DNA from: Vespa crabro
Taxonomy: Eukaryota; Arthropoda; Insecta; Hymenoptera; Vespidae
Direction: 5' to 3'
DNA length: 64,000 nt
Assembly: GCF_910589235.1 (NCBI RefSeq)
Contig: NC_060968.1
Location: 5,460,021 to 5,524,020 of the forward strand
This document shows, piece by piece, positions 49,632-62,115 of the stretch. The notes beneath the pieces are model-generated. The model did no database searches, was not told where the DNA came from, and worked only from the letters and a program-made list of their open reading frames with translations. A program made the position numbers and the translations under genes. Each line of letters begins with the position of its first letter. Positions within the stretch are counted from its first letter, which is position 1.

Positions 49632-51230
49632 CATCATATTTTCCACAACGCGCAATCGTCCATCATAGAAATTTCCAAAGATCATGTGAATCAAAATAAA
49701 AAAGACATCTTTTTTCATGACTTATATTTTTTTAATTTAATTAATTATTTTTCTGCGAAATTGTACATTTGTAAAAAAAAACAAGCTTTATTCTTACGTG
49801 GAATTAAATATTTTACTTGAAAGATTATAAAAGTAAGGATAACAATGGAAAAAAAAAAACTATCGAGGATAAAATCAATAGGCAGTGTCTGATCGGAAAT
49901 CTATCATGAATGACGAACGAGGGTAGCTAGATCTATAGGCTCACGGTCCGTGACGCGCTCTGCACTGGTGTTAATATTTGACACATATAATTCGGGTTTA
50001 CGAGCGACGTAAATGCATTGCACGCGCTTGCATCGTGAATTACCGGAAACGCGATTCGCAAGGGAAATCGATAGAGCCGGTAGTACGTGGCCGCATAGAA
50101 GAGGATCGTTAACGAGGGTAAATGATGCTGGGCATTATTTTCCTCTCTGATCGAGTCCGAAACGATACTACTCACAGACATATCGAATGATTTTCAAAGT
50201 TAACAAAAGCGTATTAGGGTAGAGTTCTGAAAAGCTATGCCCATTTGCGAAAACGAAATTATGGCTGTATTCTCTACTGATGCACGCTTTTAATATCTTT
50301 TGTCATTGATCCTGATTGTTGGGATTTATTTTATTTTTTTATTTTATATATAACAAATGACTCAATAATAACAATATCTGTGAAATCTTTCAAAAATGTT
50401 CAGGATACTTTTTCATTATTCATTTATTAATCAATTCTGCATACTCTGGAAATCATGATGAGTACGTAACAAGCAGATGTAGATGTTCTCCATAGAATTC
50501 CTCTGCACTTTCCGCGGAATATTATACATTCGTGGATGGCAGAATTTTCGTCCTGAAGGATCTTACAGGCTAGATTGTGTGGCTAGTCGTCTTTAATGGA
50601 AGGCCTTTGAAGTAGGTAGAAATTCTAGTAGGATGGGAAACTCTCCTTTGCTACCTTGATGGTAAGAGGTGAGTTACATCTTTAGAGTGAGCAATGTCCT
50701 AGAAAGCCAGAGAGGAAAGGAGGGTGTGGTAAAGAGTCGGACCGAGAGATCTTGGCCGATGACCTCTGGACATGCTGTCTCTGCAAGCCTTTGAATAGCC
50801 TTAAGAGGTAGATTATGATATTACAAAAGTAGATTTCCAATTTTATTTTTATCGTTTTATCAACGGATTTTAATGTGCTTTTCTTTTTCCTCTTTTTTTG
50901 TTTTCTTGTGCTTTGGAAAAATGTTAGCATATGTAAAGAGATGATAACATTATAGCAGGTAAATTTCAAAAGCAAAATGAACCATGTTTTTTATTGTGTT
51001 CGAGTGCTGTTATTCAACCGAGTAAATCCTTTTAATCGTCGAGCTGTGAGAAATCGAAAGGCTCGGTTTTTGACCGATATTCATACTCGTAGCAACGGCA
51101 CGGAGGGGTCATCCTTTCACGTCGGTGGATGATTTCCTCTCCCAAGGGGAGCCTCTGCGGCATTAGGGTTCCGGTCATACTTTGGGTCGTGAAGCGGAAT
51201 GGGCTGCGTGGAGATGAGATCCTCGTGGAA

Positions 51231-51282
51231 GGGAGAGAGAAAGAGAGAGAGAGAGAAAGGCAGATAAAGAACGAAAGAGGGG

Positions 51283-51310
<28 letters not shown>
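51231..51310. repeat. (GA)n compound microsatellite
   Basis: Two GA blocks separated by a short unique spacer with GGCAGATAAAG. Confidence 0.93.
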
Positions 51311-51314
<4 letters not shown>

Positions 51315-52453
51315 GAGATAAAGGACCAAGAGGGAATTTGAGGGGGATGCGGAGAAAAGTGGGTGGGCACGGACCGGCCATGTAAAGCGGAATGAATCTC
51401 GCAGCCGCACGTGGCTTGGCCGCGATCCACACTATCCCGAGCACTCCTCGCGTTCTGCAAGCTTTTTATGTCGAGAATTTAAATTAGATACAACCACTCT
51501 CCATCCGCAGCCACTGAAACTCTCGTCGCGCCTACCGAATCACCCCAAAGGGGAGAGATACTCTCCTTTATTTCACGGCACTTTATTCTATGCCGCCGTT
51601 TCTGCTCGTCTTCGCATTTAAACGAGCGAGCAGACCGCGCTGCACTAACGTTTGTATCGGCAAAGATTGTTATTAGCTTCGCGTATACGTGCTCAGGATA
51701 TTATTATTGAAATCATGCTGATTGTATTACTCGACCTTTTCAATTCGCTCCGTTCGAGCACGCTAGCCTGGCTCAGCGGCTTTTTAAAATTCTGCATAGT
51801 ATTAACGTTGAACGACGTCTTCAATTTTTATCGCACCTCTCCAACTTTGACGAAGACACTCTATGAAGATATCTTTTGATACGATGCTTTCGAGAAAATG
51901 CTCGATGATATTCTTCATAGATAGTCGGGGTCTGGAAAATGTTTTTAAAATACAGCTCGGTTATGGCTTAAGCTTTGAAAAAAGAAAAAAAAAAAAAGAA
52001 TAATAATAAAAGAAAGAGGAAGAACTAGAAAAATAAAAGAATGAAAACGTCCAGTAGAATTTCAGAGAATAATAGTGAACAAAGTTAGAATAGCATGGAT
52101 TTGATCGGATCGTCGCTCGGTAGTAGTGGTCCGCCGGTGTTCGATTTCGCAACGGGGCTTTGGCTTGGGGATTTCGATACCGGCCGAATTCAGCGGGCCG
52201 CGAGAAATCGAAGGTGCTTGCCGAGGGGTATAGTCTAGGTAGAGGCGTGCCAAAATGTGATTGCGGCAACATTGCGTCACCGCCACTGTTCCTGGGTATC
52301 TTTGGAGGCTCGTCGTTGGAGAGGACGAAGTAGGATTCTCCTCCTTTCGAAAGCATCGTTAGGGGCCCCTGGCACAAGGCCAATCACATCGACTAGCTAC
52401 TGTGTATGTAGCTCTCTTCTCCTCCTCTTCCTCCTCATCTTCCTCTTGTACGC

Positions 52454-52486
52454 TTTCTCTCTCTCTCTCCCTCTCTCTCTCTCTCT
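52454..52486. repeat. (CT)n microsatellite
   Basis: CT tract with one CCCT interruption. Confidence 0.92.
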
Positions 52487-55400
52487 GCACCCTCAGTTCT
52501 CTCCAGTCTAGTCTGCCTTAGCCTGACCTCTACTACAAGGCATACGGTGACTACGAAGAAGATAGCCGAAGAGGGGAGAGGAGAAGTAAGAGGAGGATGG
52601 ATATTCTCCTTTCTTGTTTACACCTATCGCCCATCCACCCACAATCCACCCTTTCCTTCGATGCAAACATCGATATATAGTCGGTAATATATCGGAATAT
52701 GAGCCTGACATTGTGTACAGTCCGTTCAAGCGTTCATTTCGACTTTCGGCTTTTTTCAAGAAGAAAATTGCTTCGCGATGAACGTAACTTGTAAAAGTTC
52801 ACGGTTGAATAAACGGTGTCGTTATACCCGGCCTATTTCTCTTCTATCCCATTCGAAAAAATTCCTGTTTTCTTTTCTTCAAAGGCAATTCCAAAGTCCC
52901 ATTGTTTTGATATTTGAACGTTTCTTACCGTGCCGAAGCGCGAAAATCTAATTTTCAGACAGCTGCGACTCGACACTGTGGATGTAGCACGACTGGCAAA
53001 GTTAGAACTTAGAATGAGCGAACTCGTACTCTACTCGAACTTGAGGAAGAGCAGCTTAAGAAAGGGTAGGGGACCGGATTAGTTAGTATGCTAATTCCGA
53101 GGAGGAAACACTTAAATTCATTACACAAGCGCTAATTGCACGGATAATGAGCCATTGCTAATCGCGGAAAGAATTAGCTTTTACAATTCGAAAGAGAGAG
53201 GAAGTCCCTTTGAATGGCTCCGTATAGTTGGCTTCGTTAAGTTCGTGTTTCCTTGGAACAAAATATCACGAGAAGATCGATCGATTAAATTTCTCTTCAC
53301 GTTTTAACGTTCAACAGAAAGAGTTACATTAAAGAGCGATTTTGATCATTGACATTCAATGAGTAAGGTGGTACGTGACGCCCAACATAAGCACGGAAAA
53401 GTTTTACGTATTAATTACGAGAAGTTTTACCCGCTCCTTTTCACCCCTTCTAGCTTTCACCAAGGTTTCTTACTTTTTGTTCGTCTTTTTCTTCCTTCTC
53501 CTTTCTTTTTTGCTCATTCTGTTCTTCCACCTCTCCAACCCGAGCAAAGCGTATTGCACTACTTAATGCCAATGCCGGCACGAGTTGCCAGCTCTTAACG
53601 AAGTGGAACGTTTGACGCCTCGTAAAAGACGGGTGTCGAGGGAGCTTTTTTTTTTTTCTTCTTTTTTTTTGTTTCTCGAAGATTTTCGTGGCATTTACGA
53701 TGGTAAATTGTACCATTCAACTGAAGACATTAGTGGTCCTGAACCACTATAAGAAAATGTTTAAAAGAAAATCCATGCGATATTGTGCTCTATGATGATT
53801 TTTATTCTTTGAAATCTTCTAATAATTTTGCCCTATCCAAACGAAAGCAATAATACGTAACTGATCAAAGTTAAGAGGGCTCCACATGGAAGACTTCTTC
53901 GTGCCGAGTAGAATCTGTACTTGGAGCTGTGTTTGGGGATGAGCTTGGGCTTTGGTGCGGTCCGCGAGAGCTCGACGGGAATGAGTGGTACGGGGAATAG
54001 TGGTAGCAGGGGACGTGACCGGCCTGCCAGGGACGGCATTACGACTAGACGAGCCCGGATCAGCGATACGACGGCAATCCCTAACTAGACCCAAGCTCGG
54101 AGCACGTATATCGTTACGCTCATGACACCACCTCGATCCTACCTTCCGTCTCGACACGTACTCTCTCATGCGTCTGCGTACGTCAGAACCACTCAAACGT
54201 TTCGTCTCCCAGGAGTATAAAAATGGATCTCATCGTGTTTCTTACGGAACAAGGAATGCCTCTTTCTAGGATTTATCAAGTATGGAATTCCTATCGCGTT
54301 ACGTTTCTGGAATAATGGAACCACTTTCGATAAACGTACCTATAAGTTTATCAAATTTTACGAGCCAAAGAAAGCTCGTATATCTCATTAGAGAGTAAAT
54401 CGCATTTGCGGAAGTTATCTATCAAAGTCTGGTTGTATAGTCCACCTAGATATCACAGAATCGATTTTGGAAAGGTACAGAGAAGGTTGGCTAAGAGAGG
54501 TTTAATTGAATTGGATCATGATGCGACGTATAGAATCCAAGTTGGTTAATTCGATTGAAAGTTACGTATCTTCTTCGAACGAAGGATTGCGTTTGTAATT
54601 TCTCTCGTAACGAAACGGACGCTAGAACCCAACTAATCTTCGGTACGTGTAAGGACGTCGTTTACATGCAAACAGTGTACGCCTGGGATAACTGGGGCTC
54701 CCGTAAAGAAGCAGCGCAAGATACGCCGCACGATGGTAATTTTGATCTTACAGATAGGAAGTTACAGCGCGCATACTGTAATTACTCCCGCGTTACCCCT
54801 TATACTTCGGCATCATGTGCACTTCTATTCGAACTGGCCCCGAGACTTTAACCGGGCGGTCGGCCTTCCGCAGATAGTATACGTTCACCCTGTTTGCGGA
54901 TTCGTACGCGATGGTGGAGACGATACAACGACTTTACACGCAACTGGAAGAACGAAGTCGAACGTTGGTTCATATACCCAAAAGTGTCTATGTATATGCG
55001 AGAATTCCGTTGATTAGTCTTAGATATGATCTTTTAAACAACAAACTATATGATTCGTATAAAATTATTTTATAGTAGTCCGATTATGTGGTAGATTAAA
55101 TTATTGGACTCATCTTTCTTTAAATTGTATTATATATTTATTGTGGCTGTATCGGTTAGAACTTGCTCTAGATCTTCAGATACGTCTTTCGCGAAGATAG
55201 ATCGTAACGCAAAATGTCTGAAATGCCTTTTTTAGATACGAGATACAACACTCGGTTACCGTGAAAGTTGCGCGACCTAAGAAAAGCAGCCACCGCCGAG
55301 AAGTTGGAGTGCTCCGAGCGACAAACGCGAACGTCTGAAAGTTGAAGTTGGCCAAGTCAACGTTGAAAACTTTAAACGGGCGCGCTCATTCTTCGTGTTT

Positions 55401-56841
55401 AACGAGGCATTTCTAGAAGAAGGTACTTATCGTGGCTTCGTTAATAGCGTCTCACCCGAATTCATCTCCGAACTTCTTTACACTCGACACACCCTTTATA
55501 TATGCTGCGTTTTATATCCGGCCTCTTATCCATCTACTCGTACACAGAATTAGCATAATGTCATCACTTCATTATTATATGGGTATATACATTTATAGAA
55601 ATTCAAGACATTTTGTGATGATCCAATAAAAAAAGATACAATATATTGAAGATCCCTAAGTAATTACACCTAATTCAAATTCAAGTAATACTTGTTCCAT
55701 GAAACTACATGAAACTGGGTGATACTAAAGAGAAAGTGAAAGTAAGAGCGGTGGATATAATGAACAGTGCAAGGTGTCTCGGTTCGCGTGCATAATTTCC
55801 GAACGAACTGTTAACACTTCCCACTTCAGGCTTGCTACAACCGTGTTCCATTCATAGGCGAAACTAAATGTCATCCGCATCGTCAGCGAAATTCTAATAG
55901 TTTTAATGGAGTTTACGGAAGCACTAGTGCATAAAGACCGATACAAAATCAGCTATCATAATTCGCTAGTTAATTACACCGGCGTTGCTTGAGAAATGGA
56001 TTCACAAAATGCGAGATCTTGCATGCCATAGGTTTTTGAGATGAGCCACCAATAGACCAGGAGGAGATTACACTACCGAATGTATTTTAGAAGATTAGTT
56101 GCCAAAAGGGCAAAAGCGAGAGAACCGATTCGAGTTGCTCTTGCTAGGAGAGATAATAGGCCAAAGCTGTCAGTCTGTTGGATAACATAATACTTGAACC
56201 TGTTTACTCTACCCCAATTTCATCTTCCCTTAATTAATACCGCAAACGGGGAGAAAGTAAGAGAGAAGATAAAGGAAATCGCACCTCATGCGCACGCGTG
56301 TGTGTATCTAATCGAGCGCATATAAGAGAGATAGGAAGATGTCAGTTGTGGTCTTTACGTTGTAGCTGTCTAATGGAGCCTGCGCAATCGAGTTGATACC
56401 ATTGGTTACTCAGCATCATATAGATCATCGGCGCTTCGAAATAGTCTATCAAATCGTTGCTGTATGTGTAGTCGATGAAACCTCTATATATATTGGTTAC
56501 GCTATGTGTTCGGCGGTTTCCTGGCGAAAATAGCAGGTTCAATGTGCCTATTTTGACAAAGGAAAAATGTCAATTCGTCTTATTACGACGTTGATATCTT
56601 TCGTTCTTCCCTCACTTTCACGTTTTATCGCTCGATCTAATCATCTTATTGATATTATCGTCGAGGAAAGAGAATCTCACGCGCAATAGGAAAACTGTGG
56701 ATATATATCTATAGATAATTAATTATACAATCTGGCTGGCTTGTTAACGGCTCGTAGGTAACGATATCCGCAAGATAGAGATTGCATAATGAATATCGAA
56801 GGAGCATCGTAGGATTGCCATCGTTGCCGTTGTTCTAGTTG

Positions 56842-56871
56842 CTCTCCCCCCCCCTCTCTCTCTCTCTCTCT
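56842..56871. repeat. C9 run plus (CT)n
   Basis: Nine C directly followed by CT units, like the arrangement at 49491. Confidence 0.92.
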
Positions 56872-57806
56872 TCGTTGCTTGGTTGTTCCAGTCGCTATCT
56901 AATATCACCTAATCGTCTATCTCTATTGTTCCTTTAACCGCGAACGAGTTCCGCTAGAGAAGACACATCGTGCTGGCTCACGAGGTGCGTCGCTCACAGC
57001 ACGGATGAGCTGCTAGGGTATTGTTCGATAATGAAGACTGATGACAGGATGTCAGCGGAGAGGCGAATGAGCCTTGTTTTGCGTCAAGAAACCGCCGTCA
57101 GTATATTAGGCGTCGTTCACGATAAACCTTCGCTCTTTATTCGTGCCCCATCCTGATGAACCATTCGCGACAGTACGGATTAATGAACTGATGTCCGCCT
57201 TATAAACGACTACGAGAGCAGCTACAAAAGTAATATCAATGGATAATTCATTGACGCGAAAATATGTCTTGTTTTTATAAACTCGTTCGAATGGTTCATC
57301 TATTTTTCTTTGATGCTTGTCAATATTTGCTTTTGCTCTTTAATAGTAGAGTTTAATTTTACAAATTATAGTCATGTTAGGATAGTAATAACAGATCCAA
57401 CGATATATACAAGAAATAAATAAAATCTACAGATATGTGTTAGATGAGAAGAGAGGAGATCGACACCGTTGAAGAATAGGAAAGAAAGTTGCAGAAAGGA
57501 TCAGGGGAAAAGTCAGTCAGTGGGTGGAAGTGGATAGACCATCGATTTCCAATCTTTTGGTTTAATTCTATAGTCGATGTACTTGCACGTGAAAATAGTT
57601 ACGACACGATGGATAGATCTCATGTATACTTGACATTTTTGCTTACTTTACAATTTGCATACGGCACGAAAGAATTTGCATACAATACTAAAAAAAAAAA
57701 AAGGAAATGAATGAAAAAGAAATGAATGTCGAGGGAAATAATCTGTCGCGATATTATAAAAAGAGTGAACGAAAAATGGGAATGAGTGAAAGAAACAGAA
57801 AGAGGG

Positions 57807-57828
57807 AAAGAGAGAGAGAGAGAGAGAG
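57807..57828. repeat. (GA)n microsatellite
   Basis: AG tract in a purine-rich stretch. Confidence 0.9.
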
Positions 57829-58352
57829 TGATAGGGAGAGGAGGAGTATATCCAGGGATGCCTCTACCTACTTACTTGAAAAGGGTATTCGCTTTCACGT
57901 AGTAATAGTCCAGGATTTTGAATGTCGTAGGTGCGATAAGGGATGGAAAGGAAGCCATTATCGTGCTACGTGATCTTCAGCGTACGAGCAGAGCGTGCTT
58001 CTTAAGCGTGTTCTACAGCAAGGTTCTTATATTTTCGAAATACGTCCAGAACGTGTGCCCGGTACTTTGCAGAAAGAGAAAAAAAATTTTTGATCAGGAA
58101 GATTGTGAAAAATTCGTCTGACCACTGAGATTGTCGTCTAAAAATCAACAAATTTCCTATGCCTTTCTGCCGACAAAATAAAACGATGAAAAAGAACCAG
58201 AAGATTTATTGATCCACAGTGTTATTGTAGTTTTCGCACTAATGAAAATGAACTGTTCGTCTAATTATATCAAGGCTTTTTCTATATCTTCTTCAGCCAC
58301 GCGACAGTACATACGATTCGATGAAAAAGACCGGGGAAGGTCGGCAGGACTT

Positions 58353-58432
58353 AGGAGGAGGAGGAGGAGGAGGAGGAAAAAGAGGAGGAAGAGGAAGAAG
58401 AAGAAGAAGAAGAGAAGGAGAAGGTGGAGGAG
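58353..58432. repeat. (AGG)n-(AAG)n trinucleotide array
   Basis: AGG units pass into AAG units, then mixed GGAG. The order is opposite to the array at 31803. Purine-only on the plus strand apart from one T. Confidence 0.93.
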
Positions 58433-59148
58433 AACTCCTTTCATACCGAAACGGAGTTGCCCGTTCAGAGGCATTCAACGAACTTGGGCAGTTGACTCTT
58501 TATGCCCAAAGTTTCCTGGCATTTCGATTTTATGTTAATTTCAATTCACTACGTCGAACCGTTCTCTTCGTTCAGAAAGAGTGTGCTCACCGAATCCAAC
58601 GCACACGAACATAGAATCAACCAAGTTTATCTACGACCACCGAATAGAGATCGACGAAATATCGCCTTCCGTCGAATCTTCCGTTACCTCACTTGCCTCT
58701 ATCTCAGTCCCACCTTCCGTTCCCTCTTTACCAGCCGCGTTCAGCCTCGATCCCGGATTGTAATTCGCCTTAAACGATTCCGCGAAAGCGTGACTTTCGA
58801 TTCAATTCTGTTTCACAGGTAGGATCAGCAGGAGTATTCTTTAACCCAAATATGCAGAAGCTTTTCTGAGCTTCTTAGTCTACGTCCTTCTCTACCTCTC
58901 TCTTTTATTATCTCCAACTTTTCTTTCCCTTCTCACACTTATTAAAGTCTTCCTATTGCGCGATTCATTCGTGTTATCATACGGAACCGTTCTTCGTCTT
59001 TCAACAAACTCAACTCTCGAAGATCTTGCGGTGAACGTAATCGCTGAGGAAGGAAAACGAAAACGAACCCATTCTCTCTACTTCGACGGAAGTATCGCAA
59101 AGACAAAGCGATTCATCTTCGTTTCTTCGATTTCTGCATAAAAGAAAA

Positions 59149-59199
59149 GGGAGAGAGAGAGAAGGGGGAGGGGGAGAGAGAAGGAGAGAAAGAGAGAGC
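59149..59199. repeat. (GA)n / GGGGGA purine tract
   Basis: GA units with GGGGGAGGGGGA interruptions. Purine-only on the plus strand. Confidence 0.9.
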
Positions 59200-59811
59200 G
59201 AGTAGTTCACGAAAGTTCTTCGGGGGAAATTCTGCCAAGTTTTAATTACCGTGCGGTTTAACGTTCCTTTTCTACACGTTTCTGCTCGAGTGTTGCTCAG
59301 GGAATCGTTCTACGTCTTTATATAATTTTTATTCTTCCTTTCTGCCTTCTGCTCCAAATATTCACGCCTTGACGATAATCGAGCGTGATCAACAAACTGG
59401 CTTAATTATTTCGATGATAAAAATAATTTTTTATCGTTTTTGACAGTAATGGTTTGGATGAGTTACGGCGAAGCTACTGTCAACTTAAATTTTCAATGTA
59501 ACTAGAAGGATAATGTAATATTGCAAAGTGATGTTTTGTTACGACGAATGCTTTTACTTGTCCTTGAAATGGAAATGCAGTTTCTCTAATTTCCTTGTTT
59601 GTCTTTTAAAAGCTTCACCAATATAGCATAATTTCATTCGTGACTTGAATATATTATTACGTTGCATATAAAAGACAAATATAAAAAAGGAATTGCATTT
59701 TCGAAACGTAATTCCAACACGATCAAAGATTTCATCGAAATATCGGACAAGAGAATGTAATGTTTAATGGAAAAAAAGAAAAATAAGGGAAAGAAAATAG
59801 AATGAGAAAAT

Positions 59812-59839
59812 GATATATATATATATACACATATATATT
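59812..59839. repeat. (AT)n microsatellite
   Basis: AT units with one ACAC interruption. Confidence 0.9.
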
Positions 59840-60672
59840 TATGATAGTGCAAATTGGTGAATGACGGAGAAGGAGGAAGAAATTTGTTAAAGTCCGCTAG
59901 GTTGCGAATTATCGCGACGTTATTATTTGCTCGTCTCATTCTGAGGGAATGCTCTGCGAAGGTACGATGTTCCTTCTTGCCTGCCTGCTTGCCTGCCAGA
60001 GAAGGAGGCAGTGAGGACATGAGGAGGGTCCGGAGGTGTATGCAAACAGCTGTGCGTGGCGGGCACCTCATACCATCTCTACATCCATTCCCCGTAAAAT
60101 CAGGCACCGAAGTAGGAGGAACGGGCGGTGTAAGCTTAGCTGAAGCGAGAAAGAGAAGGGAGAAGTTGCCACAGTGTCGGTTCGTTCCAAGGGTTTGTTG
60201 CTGGCGAAGAGCGAGGAAGGGATCAAGAGAAAGACGGACAGAGACAGAGATAGAAGGAGAAAGATGAAAAGAGATGGTGGGTGGTGAAGTTAGTGCGACA
60301 CTGCGACCCTGAACTTGCTGTGAATCGATCGATACCAGGTTCAGTGTCCTGCCTCCTGTCTCCCCTCTTATCCTCTCTTTTACCTCTCCTTCTGATCCCA
60401 AGTCGAATGGGCAGAGAGAGCTTCGAAAGAGAAAGAGGTGGAAGAAGAGGGGAGAGGACACCATAAAACCCCAAGGCGCTTTCTGCGAGGATCCCGTTAC
60501 ACGAAGCCGAGCTCTTAGCTCGGCGTTAACGAAAAGCGCGACCAACCGTGAGGAGACACGGCCGCTTCGAGAGAGTCGCTCTCCCGTTGCGAGCGCTTCT
60601 CTTTACCCCGGATCGATACCTTGGTATCCTTGCTTTCTCGTCCTTTTCTCTCTTTCATTCTGCCTCTTCTTT

Positions 60673-60702
60673 GTCTCTCTGACTCTCTCTTTCTCTCTCT
60701 CT

Positions 60703-60742
<40 letters not shown>
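60673..60742. repeat. (CT)n microsatellite
   Basis: CT units with TTTCT and CCCTCCCT interruptions, then a pure CT block. Confidence 0.94.
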
Positions 60743-60744
<2 letters not shown>

Positions 60745-61800
60745 CTTTTTCGCTGCCTCCGCACACTTGTCCCGGCCATCTACGGAATATTTTTCTTTTC
60801 TTCCCTCGCCCGTTCAATCGTCCCTTGCGCAACCCACGCCAGGAGCTCTACTCGCTTTTTATCCCAATTTCGCTACGAAAATGAGATACACGTTCTATCT
60901 TTAGACAAACTGACAATTTACGACGCCAAGGAAGAAGGATCGAGCGAGATCTTTTCTTCAAGATGGGTATTAAGTGTGGTTGCAGCTTTTGTTACTCGTC
61001 GTGCTAGATTCCAAGAGTAAATACACGGTGCACGTAAGATCGTAAAGTAAGAAACTCGGTGGCAGTATCTACTTCTTTTCGAGGTCGCGAGGGAAATAAG
61101 AGGAAAAAGTCATGCTATCGTGAATCGATTGATGTTTTTTCTTTTATTGATTCAAAATTTATAAATTGCTAATCATGTCGCATAATCTTTTTGAAGACTA
61201 CTCAATACGACCATTCCCCTAAATTTTGTGATTATCGCCTAATTTAAAGAACAAGAAAGAGGATTTTCACCCCCTATCTCCATTTTATAGCACCTTAAGT
61301 CACGTTGCTGTCGTTATCATCATCAACGGGTTCCAGATGTCGTCGTCGTCGTCCTTTCACGTTCGAAAGGACGACGAAGGGTTGGTAGGTGAATGTTATA
61401 CCATGTGTCGTTCTGAAAACCTGGCCTGTAATGCGCCATCAATTACCTTTAGTAATAGCACCTTAAGGAATTAGTGATAACTAGGATTATGCGTTGCTAA
61501 ACTTCTTGGCAGCCGCGGCAACTCGTTTAGTATGTGCCCGATGGTTTTGATCGGTGAGTTTCTTTATGTTTCCTTCAAAATTTTTACTTCTCTGTTACAA
61601 CCATATTCATCGATCATAATATTTATAGGTGCGTACGTGAAATAAGTTGTAAAATTTCAAACGAGAAAGTTTTTTTTTTTATTATAGATATTCATAAACA
61701 ATTTTCAAAGATTATTTTAAAAGGTGAGTTCAGCTTCGGAATGCCGTCAAATCAGTAAATTTTTGAGTGAAATTTTGATTTTATACCAGGACAAAGCTAG

Positions 61801-62115
61801 GAAATTAATATTCCGCAATATACTCTCGTGTCCGCTATTGAAAACTGCTTGTATTTAATTAAAGTGTTTGAGTGGCCAGTGGAGCCCAGAATATACGTAG
61901 TTCTACCTGGCGCAGGTGCAGTCAGTGGGATCGATGAGCCACGTTTTGTTGATCTCGTGTTACGGATACTAGTAAAACGAAAGAAAAGCTTAGTACTAAA
62001 ATCCGTAGAAAAAGAATTTATAAGTAAGCGAGAAATGAGGAAAGACGAAAAGGTGTTGAAGGATAAGACACTAGAGACAAGAAAAGAATACATTTCCCAG
62101 CAATTCCCGTTATAA
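61801..62115 (+). other. Candidate coding fragment, open on both strands
   Basis: The plus frame is open from 61801 to a TAA at 62113. It holds a non-repetitive core (WPVEPRIYVVLPGAGAVSG, then IDEPRFVDLVL) and a Lys/Glu-rich tail. The opposite strand is also open from 62093 to 61797, reading SSIPLTAPAPGRTTYILG and then GSTGHSNT. A core that is codon-like on both strands is more often real than chance, but I cannot tell which strand codes and recognise no family. The plus frame has no early ATG and is preceded only by a weak AG (61800). Confidence 0.22.

Larger units (their letters stand above)
41638..52958. other. Non-coding stretch, no gene recognised
   Basis: Unique AT-rich DNA broken by microsatellites, the 24-bp palindrome and the alternating tract at 49001. 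The segment 50450-50830 differs in texture from its surroundings (few CpG) and may be an old insertion, but I cannot identify it. Confidence 0.55.
53083..61800. other. Non-coding stretch, no gene recognised
   Basis: Open frames at 54.5-55.0 and 58.9-59.1 kb are non-repetitive but lack supporting signals. The longest frame of the window (minus strand, ending at 59634) lies here and is treated as doubtful. Microsatellites are listed separately. Confidence 0.55.

Noticed and set aside
53819..54196. 125-codon minus-strand ORF rich in Arg and Ser
   Set aside because: No splice signals, no recognisable motif, and an overlapping frame of similar length.
54215..54225. TATAAAA followed closely by ATG
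   Set aside because: The ATG is too close to the TATA to lie in its transcript, and no initiator or long frame follows.
54733..55017. Non-repetitive 94-codon frame with NWPRDFNRAVGLPQIVYVHP
   Set aside because: It reads plausibly, but its start is not convincing and there are no clear splice or promoter signals. Kept only as a note.
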